From Cellulomonas sp. JZ18 (GTDB taxonomy: Bacteria; Actinomycetota; Actinomycetes; Actinomycetales; Cellulomonadaceae), in contig NZ_CP045245.1 in assembly GCF_009720485.1 (NCBI RefSeq), positions 372,001 through 436,000 of the forward strand: 64,000 nucleotides of DNA, written 5' to 3'. The translations under genes were made by a program, and so were the position numbers. Below are positions 36,547 through 46,806 of this stretch, one piece after another; position 1 is the first letter of the stretch; every line of letters starts with the position of its first letter. Below the pieces are notes generated by a model. It saw only the letters and a list, made by a program, of their open reading frames with translations. It did no database searches and was not told where the DNA came from.

Positions 36547-37914
36547 TCAGCAGCCCGTGCGCTGCGTCCCGGTGACGACGTCGTCGAACCACAGCGTGTC
36601 GGCGCCGTCGCCGTAGCTCTCCCAGCCGAGCCGCAGGTCGGTCAGCCGGGGCGCCCACTGCCTGGCGTACCACTGCCGGTCGACGTCGTGGGTGGGGACG
36701 CCGTCGGCGACGAGCCCGGGCACCTCGGCGCCGTCGAGCCAGGTCGTCAGGCGCCCGGAGGCGGAGTCGACGAGCGCCTCGACGCAGTGCCACTGCTGGG
36801 TGGGCAGCGGCCGGGACAGGGCGACGCCCGCCGGGCTCTGCTCGGGCAGGGTCGCGTCGTCGGACGAGCGGTTCCACTGCAGCGCGCCGTTCTGGCCGCC
36901 CATGCGCAGGTCCTTGCCGCCGTCGTTCGCGTCGCGCATCGCCAGGAACGTCACGTGCGACGCGGGCAGGGCGGTCGTGTGCCGCACCCAGAAGCGCAGG
37001 TAGGTCGTGGGCGAGGGGGTGGCGCCCGCGGGCTGGGCCCCGCCCTGCGCCTGGACGAACACGTGGTTGCAGTAGCCGACGGCGCCGTCGACCCGCAGCG
37101 AGCGGCTGCCGGTGCGCGCGACGGAGGAGTCGATGCTCGCCCGGCCCGTGCCGGAGCAGTCCGGGTGGACGACGGTCCACGGGGCCGACGGGGTGCTGGA
37201 CGTCTGCGTCTCGAAGCCGTCGCAGAAGGAGCCCGTGCAGGTCCCGGGGTCGCGGCTGGGCGTCGGCTGCGGGGTCGGCGTGGGCGGCGTGGTCATCGTC
37301 GGCGTCGGCTCCGGCGGCAGCGTGGGCGCGGTGGGGGTCGGGGTGGGGGTGGGAGTGGGGGTGCTCGTCGGCGTGGGCGTCGGGTTCCACGTCCGGGTGG
37401 GCGTCGGCGTCGGCGTCGTCGGCGGGCCGCCCCAGCCCTCGGGCGCGATCGGGTAGCCGGTGCACAGCTCACCGTTGAGCCGCACGTTCATCGGCTCCCG
37501 CGGCGTGCTCGTCGCCGTGCCCTGGAAGCCGAACTCGAGGGCGCCGCCCGCGGGCACCGACGCGTTCCAGGCGAGGTACCGCGCCGAGTACGCCGCGCCG
37601 GAGTACTCGGTGCCCTGCTGCGGGGTGGCGGTCACGGTCGCGTTCCAGGCGTGGGTCGGCCGCGTCCCGGGGACGACGTCCATCCAGTCGACGACCCACC
37701 CGCCGGTGAGCGCGCTCGCCGTGGTCACCCGGACCTGGGTGACGAAGCCGCCGGACCAGCTCTGCGTCGTGAAGGTGGCGCTGCACCGCGCGGGCGACAG
37801 GCCCATCGCGCTGCCGTGCAGGGCCGCGGTCGTCAGCCCGACGGTCACGAGCACCGCCGCGGCGAGGGCGGCGAGGACCACGCGGGTGCGCGCGGCGAGG
37901 CGGGTGGTGGTCAT
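36547..37914 (-). CDS. CBM2 domain protein with Cip1-like catalytic-type domain
   Basis: 455 aa from ATG 37914. Signal peptide to ~residue 35. Residues ~40-145 are a CBM2 cellulose-binding domain ([39 protein letters not shown]). A Pro/Thr linker (~155-210) follows. The C-terminal ~240 residues ([53 protein letters not shown]) resemble fungal Cip1, a cellulose-induced secreted protein with reported glucuronan-lyase activity. It is probably exported to bind and act on plant-wall polysaccharide. The Cip1 call is from memory and not confirmed by search. Confidence 0.75.
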   Translation of the reverse strand: MTTTRLAARTRVVLAALAAAVLVTVGLTTAALHGSAMGLSPARCSATFTTQSWSGGFVTQVRVTTASALTGGWVVDWMDVVPGTRPTHAWNATVTATPQQGTEYSGAAYSARYLAWNASVPAGGALEFGFQGTATSTPREPMNVRLNGELCTGYPIAPEGWGGPPTTPTPTPTRTWNPTPTPTSTPTPTPTPTPTAPTLPPEPTPTMTTPPTPTPQPTPSRDPGTCTGSFCDGFETQTSSTPSAPWTVVHPDCSGTGRASIDSSVARTGSRSLRVDGAVGYCNHVFVQAQGGAQPAGATPSPTTYLRFWVRHTTALPASHVTFLAMRDANDGGKDLRMGGQNGALQWNRSSDDATLPEQSPAGVALSRPLPTQQWHCVEALVDSASGRLTTWLDGAEVPGLVADGVPTHDVDRQWYARQWAPRLTDLRLGWESYGDGADTLWFDDVVTGTQRTGC

Positions 37915-38154
37915 GGTTCTCCCCGGGCGGGCGCCGGCGGTGCGGCGCGGCAACACGACGGCGGCCCGGGGGCGGGGCGTCGTCGTACTCGACCTCGTGA
38001 GCGTGCGCCCGCGCGACCGGCGGGCGGTAGGGAGCGGAACGCTTCACCTGTGCCGACGTCACAGTCCGCCATCCGAAATCCGGCCCGTCCGCATCCTGGT
38101 CCGGACCTACACTCGCGGGGTCCCCCGACCGACCTGACGGGAAGCGTTCCGACA
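37915..38154. promoter_or_regulatory. Intergenic region with two LacI-like palindromes
   Basis: This 240-bp gap between the CBM2 gene and lysC holds two candidate sites. AGCGGAACGCT is at 38033-38043 (AGCG-N3-CGCT inside GGGAGCG...CGCTTCAC). GGAAGCGTTCC is at 38140-38150, just before the lysC GTG. Both resemble the TGGGAGCGCTCCCA class used by cellulose regulators. The second might instead be chance, because it overlaps the lysC ribosome region. Confidence 0.35.
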
Positions 38155-40494
<2,340 letters not shown>

Positions 40495-40516
40495 GCCGCC
40501 GCCGGCGCGCACCACG

Positions 40517-40552
40517 ACGAGGCCCGGACCGCCGACGCGGTCCGGGCCTCGT
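40517..40552 (+). terminator. Terminator of the lysC-asd operon
   Basis: Perfect 16-bp stem (40517-40532 with 40537-40552) with a 4-nt CGAC loop, beginning 22 bp after the asd stop. Confidence 0.9.
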
Positions 40553-40647
40553 GGCGTCCGCGCGGCCGTGCCGGGAGCGGACGGACCGGTGGAGCGGCCG
40601 GGGAGAACCGCTCCTGCGGTGCCCCGGCGCCGTCGATACTGGCGCCC

Positions 40648-41358
40648 GTGACCCCGTCCCCCCGTCGCGCACCCGTCGGCGCGCCCACGAACCCGGCCAC
40701 CCTGCGCTGGGCGGAGGTCGACCCGCGCCGCCACGCCTTCGACCCCTCGGCCGCGCCGGCGGTCGTGCGGAGCCTGCCCGCCGCGGCGCGCGTGCCCACG
40801 TCGCGGCGTCGCGGCCTCGTCGGCGGGGACGAGTGGGCCGCCGCGATGGACCGGGACCTCGTGTCCCGCTACGGCCGGTGGGCGTCGGGCTGGCGCTGGG
40901 CCCGCGGGGAGGGGGACGTCGACGGCGGGCCCGTCACCGCGTGGTGCTGCCCGGAGCACTCGATCACCACGCGGGGCGCGACGCTGACCGCGGTGACCGC
41001 CGCCCTCGTGGAGTGGCGGTCCTGGCTCGAGGAGCTCGCCGCGCGGTTCGACGAGCTCCTGCCCGTCCCGGCGTCGGCGACCGAGGACGAGGTGCTGGAG
41101 ATCTGGGAGCGCGCCGTCGCGCAGCTCGTGACCCTGGTGGTGGCGCGCACCGAGGCCGAGAGCTCCTGGTACCGGCACTGCCGACTCGTGCTCGCCTGGT
41201 TCCTCTCCGCGGCGGGCGTCCCGGAGGACCGGCACGCGACCCTGCTCGAGGACGCCGTCGGCGGCCGGTTCCACAGCTGGTCGGAGCCGGAGCCCTCCGC
41301 CGTGGCCCGGGTCGCCGAGCGGCTCGCCGCAGGGGTCGCCCGAAGGCCCGGTGCGTGA
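40648..41358 (+). CDS. Hypothetical protein, partner of Fic protein
   Basis: 236 aa from GTG 40648, with GATACT eight nt before it (leaderless). No family is recognised. It is helical and Trp-rich (DEWAAAMDRD, YGRWASGWRWARGE, VEWRSWLEELAARFDELLP), with a CC pair in WCCPEHS. There is no signal or membrane segment. The stop overlaps the Fic start by 8 bp, so the two are translationally coupled. By position it could be a Fic inhibitor or target, but no [S/T]xxxE[G/N] inhibitory motif is clear. Confidence 0.7.
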   Translation: MTPSPRRAPVGAPTNPATLRWAEVDPRRHAFDPSAAPAVVRSLPAAARVPTSRRRGLVGGDEWAAAMDRDLVSRYGRWASGWRWARGEGDVDGGPVTAWCCPEHSITTRGATLTAVTAALVEWRSWLEELAARFDELLPVPASATEDEVLEIWERAVAQLVTLVVARTEAESSWYRHCRLVLAWFLSAAGVPEDRHATLLEDAVGGRFHSWSEPEPSAVARVAERLAAGVARRPGA

Positions 41359-42190
41359 CCACCTGCTCGACTGGTGGCGGGTCCGCGACGAGGTGCCGTG
41401 GTCGACGGCGGCCGAGGACGTCACCGGCCCCGTCGGCGGACGGCGGGACGGGTTCCTCGACCACGTGCGGGCCTCCGCGGCGCGGGACCCCGCCCGGGCG
41501 GCGCGGCTGGAGGACGCGCTGCACCGTGCCGGGCAGGCTGCGGCGACGGGCCGGGACCTGACCGTCGGCCTGCTCGCCGAGTGGCAGGCCGTCGTCCTCG
41601 GGGTCCCCGAGGTCGGCTTCCGCACCGGCCCGGCCTACGCCAAGCGGGGGCGCGAGCGCTACGGCCTCGCCCCCACGACCGAGCAGCGGTTCGCGCGGTG
41701 CCTCGCCGAGGCGACCGCGTCCGGCGTCCCGCTGCCGTCCCGCACGGCTCGCGTCTACCTGGACGTGGCGTTCGTCCACCCGTTCCCGGACGGCAACGCC
41801 CGCGCCGCCCTGCTCTGCGCGTCCTTCGTGCTGCGCCGGGACGGCGTCGTGCTCGACCTCGCCGCACCGCTGCTCACCGCGACCCGGCGCGCCGACGACG
41901 CCCGCGGCGCCCGCGAGCTCGTGCGGCTCGTCGAGGTGCTCGTCGCCGCGACCCGCCGCCGCGACCAGCACCGCCAGGCGGCCCCCGCCACGCCTAGGGG
42001 AGGGCCGATGCCCCCGACCGCCGCGCCCCTCCTCGCCGAGTTCGGCAGTCCGGTGGCGAGTTCGGGGGGTACGGGTCGCGAGCTCGGCGCGGAACTGCCG
42101 AGCTCGCGGGGGACGGGCGCGGCGGCGGGGGCGGGTGGGGAGGGGGTCAGCAGGTGGGGACGCGGTCCCAGCCGTCGGCGGTCTGCGTGA
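41351..42190 (+). CDS. Fic/DOC family protein
   Basis: 279 aa as written from GTG 41351. The Fic core motif HPFPDGNAR (pattern HxFx(D/E)GNxxR) lies at ~residue 141-149 and is intact, so AMP-transfer or a related NMP-transfer to a hydroxyl side chain is plausible. The last ~60 residues are low complexity and overlap the opposite-strand cutinase gene by 44 bp. If one C is missing in the run 41982-41986, the protein would end naturally at 41997 (TAG). It is encoded after a coupled unknown partner. Confidence 0.8.
   Translation: MRDHLLDWWRVRDEVPWSTAAEDVTGPVGGRRDGFLDHVRASAARDPARAARLEDALHRAGQAAATGRDLTVGLLAEWQAVVLGVPEVGFRTGPAYAKRGRERYGLAPTTEQRFARCLAEATASGVPLPSRTARVYLDVAFVHPFPDGNARAALLCASFVLRRDGVVLDLAAPLLTATRRADDARGARELVRLVEVLVAATRRRDQHRQAAPATPRGGPMPPTAAPLLAEFGSPVASSGGTGRELGAELPSSRGTGAAAGAGGEGVSRWGRGPSRRRSA
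42036..42106. repeat. Direct and inverted GAGTTCGG repeats
   Basis: GAGTTCGG occurs at 42038-42045 and 42058-42065 in direct orientation. GGAACTGCCGAGCTCG at 42091-42106 is an inverted near-copy of CGAGTTCGGCAGTCC at 42037-42051. The block lies between convergent genes (Fic and cutinase) and may act as a bidirectional terminator or be a dispersed palindromic repeat. Confidence 0.6.
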
Positions 42191-43043
42191 GGGAGACCTG
42201 GGTGCGGCTCGAGTAGTAGCCGAGGGCGTCGCGGCTGCCGCGGGCGTACGTGCGCAGGCCGAGGCGGACGGCGCGGTCCGCCTCGACGTGCTCCCGGGTG
42301 CTCGCCGTGACGCACGTGGCCGGCTGTCCGGGCGCGGTGGGCGCCGGCGTCGGGACGGGGGCCGTCGGCGCGGGCGTGGGCGGCGTCTGCGCGATGAGCC
42401 CGGCGGCGAAGCGCGCCCCCTCCTGCACGGTGCCGTTCGTCGCGTACGTGATGTGCGCACCGAAGTTCCCGCCGCCGCGCTGGCACACCGGGTCGCCGGA
42501 GTTGCAGAACTCCTTCGCCTTCGGGCCGTAGGTGGGGCTGGCCTGCGCGATCGTGCGGCCCGACAGGCCGAGCGGGTTGCCGTAGACGACGACGGCCGCG
42601 ACGCGGTCCGCGAGCTGCGCGGGGATCGCCTCGCCCGTCGTCACGCCGGTGCGGATGCCGATCGCGATGTCCGTGACCGTGGCGCCCTGGGAGTACCCGC
42701 CGAGGACGAACTGCGTCCCCGGGCACGCGGCGGCACGGGCGACGACGTGCCGGGTCATGTCGGTCGCGCCGGGACCGGCGCTCGTCTGCGAGCCGGCGGC
42801 GGCGTAGTCGACGGCGTAGGAGGACACCGTGCGGCCCGGCAGCTCGGCCTGGACGGCGCGGACCAGCGGCGCGCCGACGATGCCGAGACCGGGACGCTCG
42901 CCGGTGCCCCGGGCGAAGACGACCTCGACGTCGGAGCAGCCGGTGGCGGCGGTCGCGGACGTCGCGACGACGACGCCGCCGGTGAGCGCGCCGGCCAGCG
43001 CGACGACGGCGACGAGGGCGCGACGGAGACGGGGTGCGTGCAT
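42147..43043 (-). CDS. Secreted cutinase family esterase
   Basis: 298 aa. Signal peptide to ~residue 33 (VVALAGALTGGVVVATSATA). Cutinase fold: CSDVEVVFARGTGE, nucleophile in GGYSQG (S118), YGNPL, then CNSGDPVC and FGAHITYA supplying the likely catalytic Asp and His; four Cys form the usual disulfides. A Pro/Ala/Thr linker leads to a C-terminal ~60-residue segment (EADRAVRLGLRTYARGSRDA) with a terminal Cys, not part of standard cutinases. It hydrolyses esters such as cutin or lipids outside the cell. Confidence 0.93.
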   Translation of the reverse strand: MHAPRLRRALVAVVALAGALTGGVVVATSATAATGCSDVEVVFARGTGERPGLGIVGAPLVRAVQAELPGRTVSSYAVDYAAAGSQTSAGPGATDMTRHVVARAAACPGTQFVLGGYSQGATVTDIAIGIRTGVTTGEAIPAQLADRVAAVVVYGNPLGLSGRTIAQASPTYGPKAKEFCNSGDPVCQRGGGNFGAHITYATNGTVQEGARFAAGLIAQTPPTPAPTAPVPTPAPTAPGQPATCVTASTREHVEADRAVRLGLRTYARGSRDALGYYSSRTQVSLTQTADGWDRVPTC

Positions 43044-43254
43044 GCGGGAGCCTCGCTGAGCATCGGGGGACGGGCCGCGCAGGGCGCGGCGCCCGCGGCC
43101 CGGAGGGGGCGGGCCGCTCAGGAGGATGTCCGATTCGTCGGAATCATGTGAACCCTCTCATGGAAGGTGCGCCCGATCGGGTGAAGCGCTTGCGCACCGT
43201 CTGCCGGTGCTGTCCCGGCCCCGGCAGCGGGGGCCTGGCCGGGCCCCGCGGCAC
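43044..43254. other. Upstream region of the cutinase gene with a LacI-like palindrome
   Basis: No gene is seen here. AAGCGCTT (43184-43191) within GTGAAGCGCTTGCGCAC is a perfect 8-bp palindrome of the type bound by LacI-family carbohydrate regulators, ~140 bp upstream of the cutinase start. Regulation is only a suggestion. Confidence 0.35.
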
Positions 43255-43296
43255 GGGTCCCGGTGCACGCGCGACGGTGCGCGCGCGCACCGGGAC
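43255..43296 (-). terminator. Terminator of the Ig-like secreted protein gene
   Basis: 12-bp perfect outer stem (43255-43266 with 43285-43296), with further GCGC pairing inside, starting 11 bp past the stop of the minus-strand gene at 43307. Confidence 0.75.
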
Positions 43297-43306
43297 CCGG
43301 CGCGGC

Positions 43307-44071
43307 CTACGACTCGAAGACGTACTGCACGTCGAGGTAGGGCCCGAACGTCTCGGGCTCCCAGCTCTGCACGAGCGTCCGGCCCGGCTCCAGGACGAAG
43401 ACGTCCGCCTCCTCGAGCGTGTCCCGGTTGTTGGCGAAGTCCGGCTCGTAGGGGCCCGGGACGACGGCGCCGACCTTGATCGCGCCCGCAGGCAGGCCGG
43501 TGATCCGGTAGAGGTACCCCTCGATGTCGGCCGGTCCGGTCGCCAGCACCATCCCGGTCACCGCGTCGTAGACGGTGACCACGCCCCCGGAGACCGGGTC
43601 GAGGCCCGAGAGCACCTGCCCCTCGAGCGCCGCGCCCGCGTTCAGCACGCGCACCCGGTCGCTGCCGGCGACGCGCGGGCGGTCGACGTCCTGCGCCTCC
43701 AGCCGGTGCCGGCTGGTCCCGACGAGCGTCACGCCCGTGAAGGTGACCGTGCCCGCGTCGGCGCTCGTGAACGTGTGCGCCTCCGGCAGCGCGCGCACCA
43801 GCGGGTCGTCCGTGGTGAGCGCCACCGTGCCGCGGTAGCCGACGGCCGGCCGGTGCCCGCGTTCGCGCACCGTGACGGTGACGTCGAACGGCACCCCCGC
43901 GACGACCCGGGCCGGGGCGTCGACGTCGATCGTGAGCCGGCCGTGCGCCGTGGCCGACGGCGCCCCGACGAGGCCGAGCCCCGCCACCAGCACCGCGACG
44001 ACCGCGGCGCGGACCGCCCGGGCCGCTCCTCCTGCTCCTCGTGCTGCTCCTGCTCCTCGTGCTGCCGTCAT
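43307..44071 (-). CDS. Secreted Ig-like beta-sandwich protein
   Basis: 254 aa from ATG 44071. An Ala/Arg-rich signal peptide to ~residue 44 (AVVAVLVAGLGLVGAPSATA). Residues ~45-140 look like a bacterial Ig-like domain (LTIDVDAPARVVAGVPFDV, GYRGTVALTTDD, DAGTVTFTGVTLV). A second beta domain (~150-205) resembles a carboxypeptidase regulatory-like fold (VSGGVVTVYDAVTG), and the end is YLDVQYVFES. No enzyme motif or anchor is seen. Role unknown; possibly binds a surface or polysaccharide. Confidence 0.75.
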   Translation of the reverse strand: MTAARGAGAARGAGGAARAVRAAVVAVLVAGLGLVGAPSATAHGRLTIDVDAPARVVAGVPFDVTVTVRERGHRPAVGYRGTVALTTDDPLVRALPEAHTFTSADAGTVTFTGVTLVGTSRHRLEAQDVDRPRVAGSDRVRVLNAGAALEGQVLSGLDPVSGGVVTVYDAVTGMVLATGPADIEGYLYRITGLPAGAIKVGAVVPGPYEPDFANNRDTLEEADVFVLEPGRTLVQSWEPETFGPYLDVQYVFES

Positions 44072-44270
44072 CTCGTCCCCCTCCCGGAGGCGGCCCGGGC
44101 GTGGCATCCCGTGGCAACCGCCTCCCGTGCACCGGGGTAGTCGCGACGCGAGCCGGGGCACAAGGTGCATACCGGGCGAAATGGGTGCTGGCGCCGGCGT
44201 CGCCGTGGGCCGCCGCGGGAGTTCACCCGGTGCACCGGCCGCGACCGACCCCGGCGGGAGGGGTCCGCGG
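44072..44270. other. Gap between the sigma/amidoligase operon and the Ig-like gene
   Basis: About 200 bp. It holds the promoter of the Ig-like gene and the end of the operon. No clear terminator or -10 can be assigned. Confidence 0.3.
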
Positions 44271-45017
44271 TCAGGGGCTCTCGACGGCCGGCGGGCCCGA
44301 CGGCGGCAGGGGCAGCGGCTTGCCGGCCCGCAGCAGGTCCGCCGCCCGGGCCTTCGTCTCCGCCGTGTCCGTGCCCCACAGGGCGCCGAGGGCCTCGGCG
44401 TCCACGAGGGAGTAGCCGGCCTCCCAGAACACGTCCTCCGGCGCCGGCGGCCCGGCCGGGGTGGGCGCGCCCGGTGCCGGGGTCCCGGGAACGGCAGCGC
44501 GCGCGAGGTCGACCGGCGGCACCTCGCCGTCGAGCAGCATCTGGCCCGCGCGGGCCTTCGCCTCGATCGGGTCCGTCTGCCACAGGTCGCTCAGGGCCTC
44601 GACGTCCTCGACGTCGTACGTGCCCCAGAACGCCTCGTACTGCTCGCGGGTGTAGCCGTCCGGCATCGCGGACCACTCGATGCCGACCGCCTGCGCGGCG
44701 CCCTCCACCACCCTCGCGACGGAGGAGTACGGGTTGGCCGCGGCCGCGGCGCCCGCACCGGCGAACGCCAGGGCGCCCGTCACGACGCCGGCCGCCGCGA
44801 TCGCGCCGCCGCGGCGCAGGGCCAGGGCCGGGGCGGGCCTGCCGCCGCGGCGCACGGCCTCGGCGCGCAGGCGTGCCGCGACGCCGGCCAGGTCCGGGTG
44901 CTCGGCGGCCGCACGGGTGTGCAGGGCGCGCGTGATGCGGGCCGCGAGCTCGTCGTCGGTGCTCGGGGACGGGACGGGCTCGTGCGGGTCGCCCGCGGCC
45001 CGGTGCTGCTGGCTCAT
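44271..45017 (-). CDS. Membrane protein with two ~45-aa repeats, candidate anti-sigma factor
   Basis: 248 aa from ATG 45017, overlapping the sigma-factor stop (ATGA). Residues 1-68 are cytoplasmic, with an amphipathic block LAARITRALHTRAAAEHPDL. One membrane helix (~70-94, GGAIAAAGVVTGALAFAGAG) follows, then an outside part with IEWSAMPDGYTREQYEAFWG and two repeats (YDVEDVEALSDLWQTDPIEA and SLVDAEALGALWGTDTAETK). Topology and gene order match anti-sigma factors of ECF systems, but no standard anti-sigma domain is recognised. Its outside half is paralogous to the gene at 46807-47401. Confidence 0.75.
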   Translation of the reverse strand: MSQQHRAAGDPHEPVPSPSTDDELAARITRALHTRAAAEHPDLAGVAARLRAEAVRRGGRPAPALALRRGGAIAAAGVVTGALAFAGAGAAAAANPYSSVARVVEGAAQAVGIEWSAMPDGYTREQYEAFWGTYDVEDVEALSDLWQTDPIEAKARAGQMLLDGEVPPVDLARAAVPGTPAPGAPTPAGPPAPEDVFWEAGYSLVDAEALGALWGTDTAETKARAADLLRAGKPLPLPPSGPPAVESP

Positions 45018-45688
45018 CGGTGCTCCGGTGGGGTGGTGAGGTCGGTCTGGCGCAGCGCGGCCAGGGCGCGGGAGGCGTGCGAGCGCACCGTCGCGCTCGA
45101 GGTGCCGAGGACGGTCGCGATCTCCGGGTCGGACAGCCCCTCGTAGTAGCGCAGGACGAGGACCGTGCGCTGCCGCGGTGGCAGCGCGGCGAGGTGCTGC
45201 CACATCGCGTCGTCCGCGACGACCGCGTCGGCGTGGTCCGCGTGCGGGTCGGCGTGCGCGGCGAGCACGTCGTCGGCCGCCGGCCGGACCGTGCGCACGT
45301 GCCACCGGCGGCGCCACGACAGGTGCTCGTTGGTCACCATGCGGCGCAGGTACAGGTCCGGGCGGTCGAGCAGGGCGATGCGCCCCCACCGCACGTGCGC
45401 GCGCAGCAGCACCTCCTGCACCAGGTCGGCTGCGGTGTGGCCGTCGCCGGTCAGGACGGTCGCGTACCGCAGCAGGCCGGGCAGGTGGTCGCGGACGACC
45501 TCGTCGAGCGCGCGGGCGGCGGCGCGGTCGAGCGTCGGGGCGGCACCGGCGTGACCGCTCGTGCCGTCGCCGTCGGTGGCGTCGTCGCGGGCGTCGCGGC
45601 GGCCACCGTCGTGGTCCGTGGCCCGCGTGCCGACGACGACCGGGACGGCGGCGCTGTCCGGGCCGGCGGTCCTCGTCCACGTGCTCAT
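45014..45688 (-). CDS. ECF RNA polymerase sigma factor, SigE family
   Basis: 224 aa from ATG 45688, overlapping the amidoligase stop by 4 bp (ATGA). An unusual ~55-residue N-terminal extension rich in Asp/Gly/Ala precedes region 2 (HLPGLLRYATVLTGDGHTAA, VQEVLLRAHVRW, LYLRRMVTNEHLSWRRRW). Region 4 has LPPRQRTVLVLRYYEGLSDP and IATVLGTSSATVRSHASRAL. It redirects RNA polymerase to its own regulon, probably including this operon. The downstream neighbour may hold it inactive at the membrane. Confidence 0.92.
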   Translation of the reverse strand: MSTWTRTAGPDSAAVPVVVGTRATDHDGGRRDARDDATDGDGTSGHAGAAPTLDRAAARALDEVVRDHLPGLLRYATVLTGDGHTAADLVQEVLLRAHVRWGRIALLDRPDLYLRRMVTNEHLSWRRRWHVRTVRPAADDVLAAHADPHADHADAVVADDAMWQHLAALPPRQRTVLVLRYYEGLSDPEIATVLGTSSATVRSHASRALAALRQTDLTTPPEHR

Positions 45689-46770
45689 CGGACGACCACC
45701 GCCGCGAGGTCGTCGAGCGCGGCGTGCGGGTCGCGGGCCGCGGCCGCACCGGGGCGCGGGAGCGGCGCGGGGTCGAGGCAGCGCAGCAGCAGGCGCTCGA
45801 CGAGCGCGGCGCCGCGCACGATCGCGTGCCCGTCGATCTCGCCAGGCAGGACCCGCACCTCGACCGTGTCCCGCAGCGGGCGGTCGGCGACGAGCTGCGT
45901 GAGGTTGACGTCGGCGTACTTCGTCAGCCCGAGGGCCCGCGCCTCCGCGCGCAGACCGGCCCACCCGGCGTCGTCGTCGGCCCACGGCCGCTCGACGAGC
46001 GCGGCGAGCGCGTCCGGCAGCGGCGCGAGCCGCCGGCACGCCGGGTTGGTGCCGAGGACCGTCCGCAGCGGCTCGCGCCAGTGCGCGAACAGCCGGACGA
46101 GGTTCGTGAAGGCGCCGGGGCGGCGGAAGGGTGCACCGTCGAGGTGCACGTGCACCGCGGCCTCGTGCGGCACCGTGAAGCCGAGGTCCCGCGCCGGGGC
46201 CAGCAGGCGCTCGAGGGCGTCCGCGTGGCCCGCGACGAGGGGCGGCGTGACGACCTCGCACGGGCGCTCGCGACCCGCGGGCAGCGGCAGGGCGACCGCC
46301 ACCGTCGCCCCGGTCGGGTCGTTGACCCGCGCCGCGGCGGGGAAGACGTCGGCCCGGACGCCGAACAGCTCCGCGACCGGCTCGAGCACCGTGGCGAGCG
46401 GGGCGGACGGGTCCGCGTGCCGCTCGACGAGGCGCAGCAGCCGCGCGTCGTCCGAGAGCAGGCGGTACCAGCCCCGGTGCCCGGGCCGCGCGCGCGACCC
46501 GGGCACCGGGGCGAGGTCCGCCTCGATGGTGATGTCGTCCACCAGCCGCGCGACCGGCGCACCGGCCGCGTCGACCACGTCGAACGCGGGCGACAGGTGG
46601 CGGAAGACGCCCACGCCCGGCACCGTCGACGGCTCGCTGTCCGTGTGGAAGGACCGCCGCACGGCCCCGCCGTGGCGGGCGGCGAGCGCGTCCGCCAGCT
46701 CCTGCCGGTCCGACCCGGCGGGCGCCAGCAGCTCGATCTCGAACCCCGTGCGCAGCGTCAGCTCGTCCAC
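45685..46770 (-). CDS. Amidoligase family (COOH-NH2 ligase) protein
   Basis: 361 aa from GTG 46770. Matches the putative amidoligase (Amidoligase_2) family: RTGFEIELLAPAG at residues 7-19, CEVVTPPL 171-178, AAVHVHLDG 205-212 and VEVRVLPGEIDG 303-314, the conserved E, H-x-H and E-x-R positions of the glutamine-synthetase-like ligase fold. Such enzymes use ATP to join a carboxylate to an amine. No substrate is known. It overlaps the sigma-factor start by 4 bp and lies 36 bp after an exported repeat protein. Confidence 0.85.
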   Translation of the reverse strand: MDELTLRTGFEIELLAPAGSDRQELADALAARHGGAVRRSFHTDSEPSTVPGVGVFRHLSPAFDVVDAAGAPVARLVDDITIEADLAPVPGSRARPGHRGWYRLLSDDARLLRLVERHADPSAPLATVLEPVAELFGVRADVFPAAARVNDPTGATVAVALPLPAGRERPCEVVTPPLVAGHADALERLLAPARDLGFTVPHEAAVHVHLDGAPFRRPGAFTNLVRLFAHWREPLRTVLGTNPACRRLAPLPDALAALVERPWADDDAGWAGLRAEARALGLTKYADVNLTQLVADRPLRDTVEVRVLPGEIDGHAIVRGAALVERLLLRCLDPAPLPRPGAAAARDPHAALDDLAAVVVR

Positions 46771-46806
46771 TCGGTCCTCGTCTCGTCGGTGGTGCCGGGC
46801 CGCGGG

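Noticed and set aside
40648..42190. The Fic partner and Fic as a single gene split by a frameshift
   Set aside because: The frame offset is +1, opposite to the one-base loss seen in every other broken gene, and the GTG/TGA overlap looks natural.
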